From Clostridia bacterium (GTDB lineage Bacteria > Bacillota > Clostridia > Oscillospirales > Acutalibacteraceae): a stretch of 8,002 bases of DNA. Location: the NCBI GenBank assembly GCA_017425745.1, contig JAFOXT010000490.1, positions 1-8,002 on the forward strand, written 5' to 3'. A model generated the notes under the pieces. The model saw nothing but the letters and a program-made list of their open reading frames with translations, was not told the DNA's origin and made no database searches. Below are positions 1 through 5,947 of the stretch, piece by piece (the stretch's first letter is position 1; every line of letters starts with the position of its first letter). The position numbers and the translations under genes were made by a program.

Positions 1-100
1 CTCGTTGTTTTAATTAACTCCGCAGAGTATTACTTGATTTTTTTGATGAGTATAAAGTTGCGACCGCAACTCCACACTCCACTCTTCACACTCCAAACTT
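1..100. other. Non-coding left edge, no gene seen
   Basis: No convincing gene is visible. The one long open frame on the plus strand here runs antisense into the FHA gene and has no start signal. Two small structures are visible. One is an inverted repeat at 57-70 (GTTGC, GACC loop, GCAAC). The other is the nine-base direct repeat CACACTCCA at 73-81 and 87-95, in a C-rich, G-poor stretch. This may be the edge of a dispersed intergenic repeat, but one copy cannot show that. Confidence 0.4.
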
Positions 101-126
101 ACAAAAAAGGCATTAGCCTTTTTTGT
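101..126 (-). terminator. Rho-independent terminator of the FHA gene, overlapping its stop codon
   Basis: A perfect 11-base-pair stem (101-111 with 116-126) with the four-base loop ATTA at 112-115. Read on the minus strand, the 3' arm is GCC followed by six T, so the U-tract lies partly in the stem. On the plus strand it is equally A-rich/T-rich, so it could work in both directions. The FHA stop codon (113-115) lies in the loop, and the 5' arm read on the minus strand encodes the last residues Lys-Lys-Gly. The FHA gene is therefore probably the last gene of its transcript. Confidence 0.8.
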
Positions 127-1024
127 AGTAAAGTCTTTCGTCAGCAAGTGAGATTACATCACCGTCAAAAAGAAGCTGAGGCGAGGTAACTTTTTTGCCG
201 TTAAGCTTTGTGCCCTTTGCACTGCCGAGGTCTTCAATTGCCCAGCCGTCTTCATAAAGCACAAAAGCGGCGTGCTTCTTTGAGCATTCTGCACTTTTAA
301 GTCTGATATGGCTTCTCGGTGCAGTGCCGGCAATTACCTGGTTGCCGTGAAGAAGATAGGTTTCGCCCGTATCCTTGTTGACCACCATAGGTCTTGCTGC
401 GCGTCTTGTTTTAGTGCCCGATGGCGTTTCAAGAGTATACGATGCGGGAGTCTTTTTATCAAAATTCAGCTGAGGCTTGTTCATTTCACTGTAGTAGCCG
501 TTTTGTATCTTTGGCTGAGGTGCAGGCTTTTTAGGTGCCGCTGCAGGCTTTGAGGCGGTCTGCTGAGGTGCAGCCTTTTTAGGCTGAGCCTTCTTTTTGG
601 TTTTCTTTTTCTTGCCCACCTTAACAACGGGGTCATCTGCAATTTCAAAACGAAAACGCATACTGCCGAGAGTGAGTACGTCGCCATCTTTTATGGTCTG
701 CTTTTTTTCAATTTTTCTGCCGTTTACCTTTACGCCTGATTTTGAGCGCAGATCGTGAATATACCAGCTGTCGTTACGTCTTGCAATAACTGCCTGAAAA
801 CGGGAAACAGTATCGTAATTAATCACAACATCGCAGGAATTACTTCTGCCGATGGAGGTTTCCCACATGTTAAGCTCATACATCTCACCGTCATACATAT
901 CCACTATGTAGCCGTAGGTTTTTTCTTTCGGCTGACCTAACCATAGGGTCATCATACATTTTGCAAGAATTATCAGTGTGACTATCGGTATAAAATAGCG
1001 TGATATTTCAGTAACAAGCTCCAT
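113..1024 (-). CDS. Membrane-anchored protein with two FHA domains
   Basis: 303 residues. A short N-terminus leads into one hydrophobic segment at about residues 10-30, which should anchor the protein with the rest in the cytoplasm. FHA domain 1 (about 45-130) shows GRS at 59-61, Ser74-Arg75 and Asn101-Gly102. A linker rich in Lys, Ala, Pro and Gln follows (about 136-175). FHA domain 2 (about 212-300) shows SKKHA at 248-252 and Asn275-Gly276. FHA domains bind phosphothreonine peptides, usually made by PrkC/PknB-type kinases; no kinase is visible here. Membrane FHA proteins in Gram-positives are often tied to cell division or wall synthesis, but nothing in this window proves that role. Each domain lacks a different canonical ligand residue: His is Gln77 in domain 1, and the GR Arg is Thr234 in domain 2. 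The start is supported by AAGGAG at 1030-1035, five bases upstream. The gene has its own promoter and terminator. Domain identity is confident; the role is unknown. Confidence 0.9.
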   Translation of the reverse strand: MELVTEISRYFIPIVTLIILAKCMMTLWLGQPKEKTYGYIVDMYDGEMYELNMWETSIGRSNSCDVVINYDTVSRFQAVIARRNDSWYIHDLRSKSGVKVNGRKIEKKQTIKDGDVLTLGSMRFRFEIADDPVVKVGKKKKTKKKAQPKKAAPQQTASKPAAAPKKPAPQPKIQNGYYSEMNKPQLNFDKKTPASYTLETPSGTKTRRAARPMVVNKDTGETYLLHGNQVIAGTAPRSHIRLKSAECSKKHAAFVLYEDGWAIEDLGSAKGTKLNGKKVTSPQLLFDGDVISLADERLYYKKG

Positions 1025-1078
1025 AACTTCTCCTTTTTATTTTATCTATGTGATTAAAATATTTCTCTTTATAAGTAA

Positions 1079-1107
1079 ATCATATTATTGTTGGCAATTT
1101 TTGTCAA
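1079..1107 (-). promoter_or_regulatory. Sigma-A-type promoter of the FHA gene
   Basis: On the minus strand, a perfect TTGACA -35 box (1102-1107) is followed by a 17-base spacer and a TATGAT -10 box (1079-1084). The expected transcript start is near 1072, giving a leader of about 48 bases before the ATG at 1024. This is the closest match to consensus in the window and suggests steady expression. Confidence 0.8.
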
Positions 1108-1156
1108 TAAACTACTGAAAATTTTAACAAATGTAAGATAAATGAAATTAAAACTA

Positions 1157-1185
1157 TTGAAATTTTTTTTGTTTTTTGGTATTGT
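1157..1185 (+). promoter_or_regulatory. Likely promoter of the GH3-tlpA transcript
   Basis: TTGAAA (1157-1162), a 17-base spacer and TATTGT (1180-1185), preceded by TGG, which gives an extended -10 element (TG one base upstream of the hexamer). The predicted transcript start is near 1192. It diverges from the FHA promoter, with about 49 A/T-rich bases between the two -35 boxes. An alternative -10 (TATTAA near 1193) exists, so the exact start is uncertain. Confidence 0.55.
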
Positions 1186-1198
1186 TAATCTGTATTAA

Positions 1199-1216
1199 TT
1201 TGTATTTATTTACAAA
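1199..1216 (+). promoter_or_regulatory. Operator-like inverted repeat at the GH3 gene start
   Basis: TTTGTA (1199-1204), six bases, TACAAA (1211-1216): a perfect six-base inverted repeat. It lies just after the predicted transcript start and touches the ribosome binding site. The inner 16 bases fit the outer positions of the CcpA cre consensus (WTGNAANCGNWNNCAW) but lack its central CG. It could be an operator for a LacI-family or other repressor. No regulator gene is adjacent, and A/T-rich DNA yields such repeats by chance. Confidence 0.35.
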
Positions 1217-1220
1217 GGAG
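1214..1220 (+). promoter_or_regulatory. Ribosome binding site that sets the GH3 start
   Basis: AAAGGAG ends directly before an in-frame ATG at 1221, too close for initiation there. It is nine bases before the ATG at 1230, a normal distance. The start is therefore placed at 1230. The longer frame back to 1176 would pass through the predicted promoter and operator region. Confidence 0.8.
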
Positions 1221-1229
1221 ATGGAAAAT

Positions 1230-3653
1230 ATGGATAAGAAGTATACAGACATTCTTGAAAAGCTTACTCTTGAAGAAAAAGCTTCACTTTGCTCAGGTCT
1301 TACAAACTGGCTTACAAAGCCCGTTGAACGTCTTAAGGTTCCCTCAGTATGGATGAGTGACGGTCCCAACGGTCTCAGAAAAGAAAAGCAGACAGGCGGC
1401 ACAAATATTATGCAGGCATCTGAAACTGCAACCTGCTTCCCCACAGCTGTTACAACTGCTTCATCATGGGATAAAGAGCTTCTTTATGAAATTGGTGCAA
1501 CAATTGCCGACGAAGCAAAGGCTATGAAGGTAACAACCGTTCTCGGCCCCGGCATCAACATCAAGAGAAGTCCTCTTTGCGGAAGAAACTTTGAATATAT
1601 GTCAGAGGATCCCTTCCTTACAGGTAAGCTTGCAACTGCTTATGTAAAGGGTGTTCAGGACAACAATATCGGCGTAAGCCTCAAGCATTTCTGCGCAAAC
1701 AATCAGGAATATCTCCGTATGTGCGCAGACAGTGTTGTTGACGAAAGAGCTCTTCGCGAAATTTATCTTGCAGCCTTTGAAGAGGTTGTAAAGGAAGCTC
1801 AGCCCACAACAGTTATGTGCAGCTACAACAGAATTGACGGCAAGTACCTTGCTGAAAACAAGCGCCTTCTTACAGACATTCTCCGTGACGAATGGGGCTT
1901 CAAGGGTATTGTTATTTCTGACTGGGGTGCAGTAAACGACAGAGTTGAAGGCATTAGAGCAGGTCTTGACCTTGAAATGCCCGGTAACGGCGGTATGAAC
2001 GACAAGCATATTGTTGAAGCAGTAAAGAACGGAACTCTTGACGAGGCTGCTCTTGATAAGTGCGTTCTCAGAATGATTAAGTTTGCCTTTGAATGTAAGG
2101 AAAATGAGGGCAAGGGCTACAGCATTGACTATAAAGCACACCACAACGTTGCAAGAAAGGCTGCTGCAAATTCAGTGGTTCTTCTTAAGAATAGCGACAA
2201 TCTTCTTCCTCTTAACAAGAATAACAACTCAGTTGCAGTTATCGGTGAGCTTGCAAGAACACTCCGTTATCAGGGTGCAGGCTCAAGCCACATCAACCCC
2301 TATAAGACAGTTTCATTCACTCAGGCTATGAGAGCCGCAGGTCAGTCATTCACCTTTGCTCCCGGCTACACTCTCAAGGGTGAGGGCTACAGCAAAAAGC
2401 TTATTGACGAGGCTTGCAAGGTTGCAAAGGGCAAGAAGGCAGTTCTTGTTTTCGTTGGTCTTACAGATGCTTTTGAAAGTGAAGGCTTTGACCGTAAGCA
2501 TATTAATATGCCTTCAAGCCATAATACTCTTATCGAAGAGCTTTCAAAGGTTAATGACAACATTATCGTTGTTCTTTCATGCGGTTCACCCGTTAAAATT
2601 GACGCTTGGGAATGCAAGGTTAAATCAATAATCAACCTTTACCTTGGCGGTCAGGCAGGCGGCGAAGCTGCCTACGACGTAATTTACGGTGACGTTAACC
2701 CCTCAGGTAAGCTTGCTGAAACCTTCCCGTTCAATAACGAGGATAACGTTGTTGCAAAATACTTCCCCATGGGTCCCAGAACTGTAGAATACAGAGAAAG
2801 CATTTTTGTAGGCTACCGTTACTTTGACAAGGCTAAAAAGACAGTTCAGTATCCCTTCGGTCACGGTCTTTCATATACAAAGTTCGAATACAGCGATATC
2901 AAGCTCAGCAAGAAAAAGGTGAAGGAAGGCGAAAAGCTTTCAGTTTCCTTTAAGCTTAAAAACGTGGGCGACAGAGCAGGTGCAGAAGTAGCACAGGTTT
3001 ATGTGTGTCCTCCCGAAAGCGTTCTCTTCAAGGCTGACAGAGAGCTTAAGGGCTTTGAAAAGGTTTACCTTGAAGCAGGCGAGGAAAAGAAGGTTACAAT
3101 TGAGCTTGATGAAAAGGCATTCAGCTATTACAACGTGAACATCAAGGATTGGCACGCAGAAAGCGGCGAATACAAGATTATTGTAGGTGCTTCATCAAGA
3201 GACAGCAGACTTTATGCTGCAGTTGAAGTTGAAACAACAAAGCCTGACGCAATTGTTCCCGATTACAGAGAAAGCGCAAAGATTTATTACAGCGTTGACA
3301 GTATGGCAAGCATTCCTGATAATCAGTATGTTGCTGTTCTCGGAAGACCTCTTCCCAATAATGACGAGTTCAAGAAGGGTGACCTTACTCTCAACTGTTC
3401 AATTACTCAGGTTGCCGTTTCACCCTACGGCAAGCTTCTTAAGGGCATTCTTACTGCAGGTGCAAAGGTAGTTTCTCTTGCAGCAGAAAACCCCGATATG
3501 ATTACACAGTCCATTAAGGATATGCCTCTTCGTTCATTCAGCGGCTTTACAGGCGGACTTGTATCTCAGGAGTCAGTTGACGGTCTTGTTGATATGTGTA
3601 ACCGCAAAAAAGGCGGCGTAAGAAAGTTCATCAAGGGCTTCACAAAGAAATAA
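1230..3653 (+). CDS. Family 3 glycoside hydrolase, beta-glucosidase-like
   Basis: 807 residues, no signal peptide, so the enzyme should act in the cytoplasm on imported oligosaccharides or glycosides. It removes non-reducing-end beta-linked sugars with retention of configuration; glucose is the likeliest sugar but is not proven. The GH3 N-terminal barrel (about 5-290) holds the substrate-loop motif SDGPNGLR at 43-50, Lys152-His153 and the nucleophile Asp231 in VISDWGAV. The C-terminal alpha/beta domain (about 310-540) holds the probable acid/base Glu418 in ESEGFDR. A fibronectin-III-like domain (about 550-660) starts after PFGHGLSY (542-549). A tail of about 140 residues follows (665-807), of a kind I recognise from other Clostridia GH3 enzymes, with PLRS at 766-769. 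Lysine is mostly AAG, consistent with good expression. The gene shares a transcript with the downstream thioredoxin lipoprotein (17-base gap). Family and catalytic residues are firm; exact substrate is unknown. Confidence 0.93.
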   Translation: MDKKYTDILEKLTLEEKASLCSGLTNWLTKPVERLKVPSVWMSDGPNGLRKEKQTGGTNIMQASETATCFPTAVTTASSWDKELLYEIGATIADEAKAMKVTTVLGPGINIKRSPLCGRNFEYMSEDPFLTGKLATAYVKGVQDNNIGVSLKHFCANNQEYLRMCADSVVDERALREIYLAAFEEVVKEAQPTTVMCSYNRIDGKYLAENKRLLTDILRDEWGFKGIVISDWGAVNDRVEGIRAGLDLEMPGNGGMNDKHIVEAVKNGTLDEAALDKCVLRMIKFAFECKENEGKGYSIDYKAHHNVARKAAANSVVLLKNSDNLLPLNKNNNSVAVIGELARTLRYQGAGSSHINPYKTVSFTQAMRAAGQSFTFAPGYTLKGEGYSKKLIDEACKVAKGKKAVLVFVGLTDAFESEGFDRKHINMPSSHNTLIEELSKVNDNIIVVLSCGSPVKIDAWECKVKSIINLYLGGQAGGEAAYDVIYGDVNPSGKLAETFPFNNEDNVVAKYFPMGPRTVEYRESIFVGYRYFDKAKKTVQYPFGHGLSYTKFEYSDIKLSKKKVKEGEKLSVSFKLKNVGDRAGAEVAQVYVCPPESVLFKADRELKGFEKVYLEAGEEKKVTIELDEKAFSYYNVNIKDWHAESGEYKIIVGASSRDSRLYAAVEVETTKPDAIVPDYRESAKIYYSVDSMASIPDNQYVAVLGRPLPNNDEFKKGDLTLNCSITQVAVSPYGKLLKGILTAGAKVVSLAAENPDMITQSIKDMPLRSFSGFTGGLVSQESVDGLVDMCNRKKGGVRKFIKGFTKK

Positions 3654-3670
3654 TAAAAGGAGAAAATGTT

Positions 3671-4231
3671 ATGAAAAAGGTTTTAGCTGTTTTACTTGCA
3701 GCAATTATGTGTTTTGCGCTTGTTGCCTGCGGCGGCAATGAAGAGCCCGGCAACAACCCCTCAGGTTCAGATGTTGTTGAAACTAAGGAGCTTTTCAAGG
3801 GCGTTACAAGCACTGACCTTGACGGAAACGAAATAGACGATTCTGTTTTCAAGGGCAAAAAGCTTACAATGGTAAATATCTGGGGCACCTTCTGCAGACC
3901 CTGTATCGGCGAAATGCCCGACCTTCAGAAAATCAGTGAAGAATACAAAGACAAGGATCTTCAGATAATCGGTATGGTTTGCGATATTGAAAATAAGGAT
4001 GATATCGTAATGATTGAAACTGCAAAGGAAATTGTTGCTGATACCGGTGTAAAGTATCAGAATATTGTGCCTTCTGATTCACTTAACACTGCGTTCCTTG
4101 ACAGTGTTACACTTGTACCCCTTACACTTTTCCTTGATGAAAACGGCGAGCAGATAGCAAGCTATGAGGGCTCAAGAAGCTATGAAGGCTGGACTGCAAT
4201 TATTGATGAATTACTTGCAGCGGCTGAATAA
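3671..4231 (+). CDS. TlpA/ResA-like thioredoxin-fold lipoprotein
   Basis: 186 residues. A type II signal peptide ends in the lipobox LVAC, so Cys20 should be lipidated and the protein held on the outer face of the membrane. A low-complexity Gly/Asn/Pro/Ser linker follows (about 21-35). The thioredoxin fold covers about 40-183. The redox motif is CRPC at 75-78 within WGTFCRPC, and the cis-proline is probably Pro150 in VTLVPLT. Such proteins reduce or exchange disulfides outside the membrane, in cytochrome c maturation, sporulation or oxidative stress defence, and normally need a membrane electron donor such as CcdA. No donor gene is nearby. AAAGGAG at 3656-3662 lies eight bases before the ATG, and the gap from the GH3 stop is 17 bases, so the two genes are probably co-transcribed. 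A functional link with a cytoplasmic glycosidase is not obvious. The family call is confident; partner and substrate are unknown. Confidence 0.9.
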   Translation: MKKVLAVLLAAIMCFALVACGGNEEPGNNPSGSDVVETKELFKGVTSTDLDGNEIDDSVFKGKKLTMVNIWGTFCRPCIGEMPDLQKISEEYKDKDLQIIGMVCDIENKDDIVMIETAKEIVADTGVKYQNIVPSDSLNTAFLDSVTLVPLTLFLDENGEQIASYEGSRSYEGWTAIIDELLAAAE

Positions 4232-4259
4232 GTGAGCACCATTAAAAAGTATTAATATA

Positions 4260-4294
4260 AACGCTGTCTGTTGCAAAAAGCTTCAGGCAGCGTT
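4260..4294 (+). terminator. Hairpin ending the GH3-tlpA transcript
   Basis: AACGCTGTCTG (4260-4270) pairs with CAGGCAGCGTT (4284-4294) over 11 positions with one G-T wobble, around a 13-base loop. It lies 28 bases after the tlpA-like stop. The following bases, ATAATTTAAG, are only a poor U-tract, so termination may be partial and some read-through into the SGNH gene is possible. Confidence 0.6.
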
Positions 4295-4299
4295 ATAAT
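4271..4299 (+). promoter_or_regulatory. Probable promoter of the SGNH hydrolase, nested in the hairpin
   Basis: TTGCAA (4271-4276), a 17-base spacer and a perfect TATAAT (4294-4299). The -35 box lies in the hairpin loop and the -10 starts at the last base of the 3' stem arm. The predicted transcript start is near 4306, giving a leader of about 33 bases. Confidence 0.55.
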
Positions 4300-4322
4300 T
4301 TAAGTAATTCTAATAAGCAAAA

Positions 4323-4330
4323 AGAAAGGA
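4323..4330 (+). promoter_or_regulatory. Ribosome binding site that sets the SGNH hydrolase start
   Basis: AGAAAGGA lies eight bases before the ATG at 4339. The upstream in-frame ATG at 4330 overlaps this site itself and is unlikely to be used. Starting at 4339 also gives a normal signal peptide beginning MKKTRK. Confidence 0.75.
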
Positions 4331-4338
4331 TGTATAAA

Positions 4339-5214
4339 ATGAAGAAAACAAGAAAAATTATGGCAGTTGCTTTGTGTCTTTTAATGCTTGTGATGAGCCT
4401 GAGCTTATCAGCATTTGCAGGAGAAGAAAAGTTTTATCTTGTGCTAGGTGACTCAATCGGCTACGGCTCAGGTATACTTAATTCAAAGGAAGCCTGCTAT
4501 GGCAGAATTGTAGCTGACACCAACGGCTACGAATACGCAAACCACGCAATTCCCGGCCATACCACAACAAACCTTATTGCACGTCTTGGTGAAGAAAAGG
4601 TAAAGAGTGATGTTGCAAAAGCGGATATTATCAGTATATCCATCGGCGGAAACGATTTCCTAATGAACAACCTTTACGGTCTTATGTTTGACGCTATGGT
4701 AAAGGGCGACTACAGTGAATTTGATGCCATCGGTCACAAGTTCTATAATAATTTCAGCACAATTATGGAGCTTATCAGAGCGCTCAACAGTGATGCAGTT
4801 ATATTTATGCAGACTCTTTACAATCCCCAGTCAGGCTATTTAAGAGCACCGTATCAGCAGGGTGCAGACAGAATCAATGGGGCAATTTTAAAGTATGCCG
4901 AGGAGCATCCCGGTGAAATTATTGTTGTTGACGTTGCTTCGGCACTTAACAGCGATATGGGTAATTTTGCATCTGATGCCATACATCCCAGCGCCAAGGG
5001 TAACGAGGCAATTGCAAAGCTTTTGCTCAGTGAAATCAATAAGGTTTATCCCGAAGGCAAAACCGAGCCCGTTATAAATGTTAAGGGTGAGGATATGAGA
5101 AACGCCACCTTTGCAGGAACAATAAACGCTATGGGCGTTTTCTTCCACATTCTTTCACTTGTTCTCGGCCCCTTCTACAGAATTATTTCAAGAATTCCGA
5201 TGCCGTATATGTAA
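4339..5214 (+). CDS. Secreted SGNH/GDSL-family hydrolase
   Basis: 291 residues. A signal peptide covers 1-27, with charged MKKTRK, a hydrophobic core and a likely cut after Ser-Ala-Phe-Ala (A27|G28), so the enzyme should be exported. The SGNH blocks are all present: Ser39 in GDSI (nucleophile), Gly73 in PGHTT, Asn105 in GGND (oxyanion hole), and Asp213 with His216 in DAIHPS. Members are esterases or lipases, including carbohydrate deacetylases, acyl-thioesterases and lysophospholipases; the sequence does not decide which. An unusual C-terminal tail (about 265-291) is hydrophobic and aromatic with only two arginines, and may touch the membrane or wall. No LPXTG motif or cell-wall binding repeat is seen. 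The gene follows the tlpA-like gene after 107 bases and probably has its own promoter. It ends at a strong bidirectional terminator. Fold and active site are confident; substrate is unknown. Confidence 0.9.
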   Translation: MKKTRKIMAVALCLLMLVMSLSLSAFAGEEKFYLVLGDSIGYGSGILNSKEACYGRIVADTNGYEYANHAIPGHTTTNLIARLGEEKVKSDVAKADIISISIGGNDFLMNNLYGLMFDAMVKGDYSEFDAIGHKFYNNFSTIMELIRALNSDAVIFMQTLYNPQSGYLRAPYQQGADRINGAILKYAEEHPGEIIVVDVASALNSDMGNFASDAIHPSAKGNEAIAKLLLSEINKVYPEGKTEPVINVKGEDMRNATFAGTINAMGVFFHILSLVLGPFYRIISRIPMPYM

Positions 5215-5221
5215 AAAAATC

Positions 5222-5251
5222 AGTGACACAGTAAAAGCTTACTGTGTCACT
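5222..5251. terminator. Bidirectional terminator between the SGNH gene and trmB
   Basis: A perfect 13-base-pair stem (5222-5234 with 5239-5251) and a four-base loop AAGC (5235-5238). On the plus strand TTTATTTATTTT follows. On the minus strand the stem is followed by GATTTTTTTAC. It can therefore end both converging transcripts: the SGNH hydrolase from the left and pth-trmB from the right. Confidence 0.9.
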
Positions 5252-5266
5252 TTTATTTATTTTGAT

Positions 5267-5935
5267 TTATTTTGATGTAGCTTCCACTCTGTAAATAGGC
5301 TGACCTAAATCAGAAAAACGCTTTTCATATTCTGTTACAATGTTTCCCTCAAAGTCACTGTTGTGAAGGTCAAGGGAAAGATTTTTTATTTTATAATCTG
5401 CAGCAGAGTATTCCTCGAGAGAAAACTCAAAAAAGTGCATATTGTCCGTCTTCTGATGAATCTCACCGTTTTCTGTAAGAAGTCTGCGGTAAATTTCAAG
5501 GAAAAATCTGTGGGTAAGACGGTGGCGGGCATATTTTGCTTTAGGGAAGGGGCAGGAGAAGTTGAGGTAAATAAGCTCAACGCTGTTTTCGGGAATGAAT
5601 CTCGGAAGATATTCGGCACAGCCTGCAATAAATTTTACGTTGGTAAGACCTTCCTCCTTAGCCTTTTCGCAAGCGGCTACAATTACATTCTTTACCTTTT
5701 CAACGGCAATAAAGTTCACGTCGGGGTTTCTTTTTGCCATTTCGCAGACAAACTGACCCTTACCGCAGCCGATTTCAAGTCTTACGGGGTTACTGTTGCC
5801 GAAAACCTCCTCATAATTGAAGAGAGTTTTTTCAACCTCTTTTTCAAAATCCTTTTCCTCGCAGTCGGTGGAAAGGATATATTCTTTTACTTCTTCGAGC
5901 CTGGTTTCAAGGTTCTTCTTTTTTCTCATTCTCAT
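5267..5935 (-). CDS. trmB: tRNA (guanine-N7-)-methyltransferase, TrmB
   Basis: 222 residues, close to the usual 210-240. It transfers a methyl group from S-adenosylmethionine to N7 of G46 in the variable loop of tRNA, in the cytoplasm. The SAM-binding motif LEIGCGKGQF is at 53-62, with the acidic ribose contact probably Glu79 in VEK. The substrate motif is NFSCPFPKAKYARHRLT (125-141). Next come KTDN (162-165) and the typical C-terminal stretch TEYEKRF...GQPIYR (201-216). The signature normally reads S-D-P-W/F-P; here Asp is Cys128. This may be a lineage variant rather than a loss, as the rest is intact. The start at 5935 has AGAGG at 5944-5948, eight bases upstream. That site overlaps the pth stop codon, and only 12 bases separate the genes, so translation is probably coupled. 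Confidence 0.93.
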   Translation of the reverse strand: MRMRKKKNLETRLEEVKEYILSTDCEEKDFEKEVEKTLFNYEEVFGNSNPVRLEIGCGKGQFVCEMAKRNPDVNFIAVEKVKNVIVAACEKAKEEGLTNVKFIAGCAEYLPRFIPENSVELIYLNFSCPFPKAKYARHRLTHRFFLEIYRRLLTENGEIHQKTDNMHFFEFSLEEYSAADYKIKNLSLDLHNSDFEGNIVTEYEKRFSDLGQPIYRVEATSK

Positions 5936-5947
5936 TGGCTTTACCTC

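Noticed and set aside
1183..1200. Possible Rex-type operator (TTGTTAA half-site)
   Set aside because: Only the first half matches; the second half-site does not resemble TTAACAA.
1176..1229. Upstream extension of the GH3 gene (would begin MVLLICINLYLF, looking like a signal peptide)
   Set aside because: The frame starts inside the predicted promoter, has no ribosome binding site, and AAAGGAG at 1214-1220 fits the ATG at 1230. The hydrophobic look comes from A/T-rich non-coding DNA.
1602..2144. Long open frame (180 codons) on the minus strand inside the GH3 gene
   Set aside because: It lies antisense to a clear GH3 catalytic domain, has no ribosome binding site context of note and no recognisable family; codon bias of the real gene explains it.
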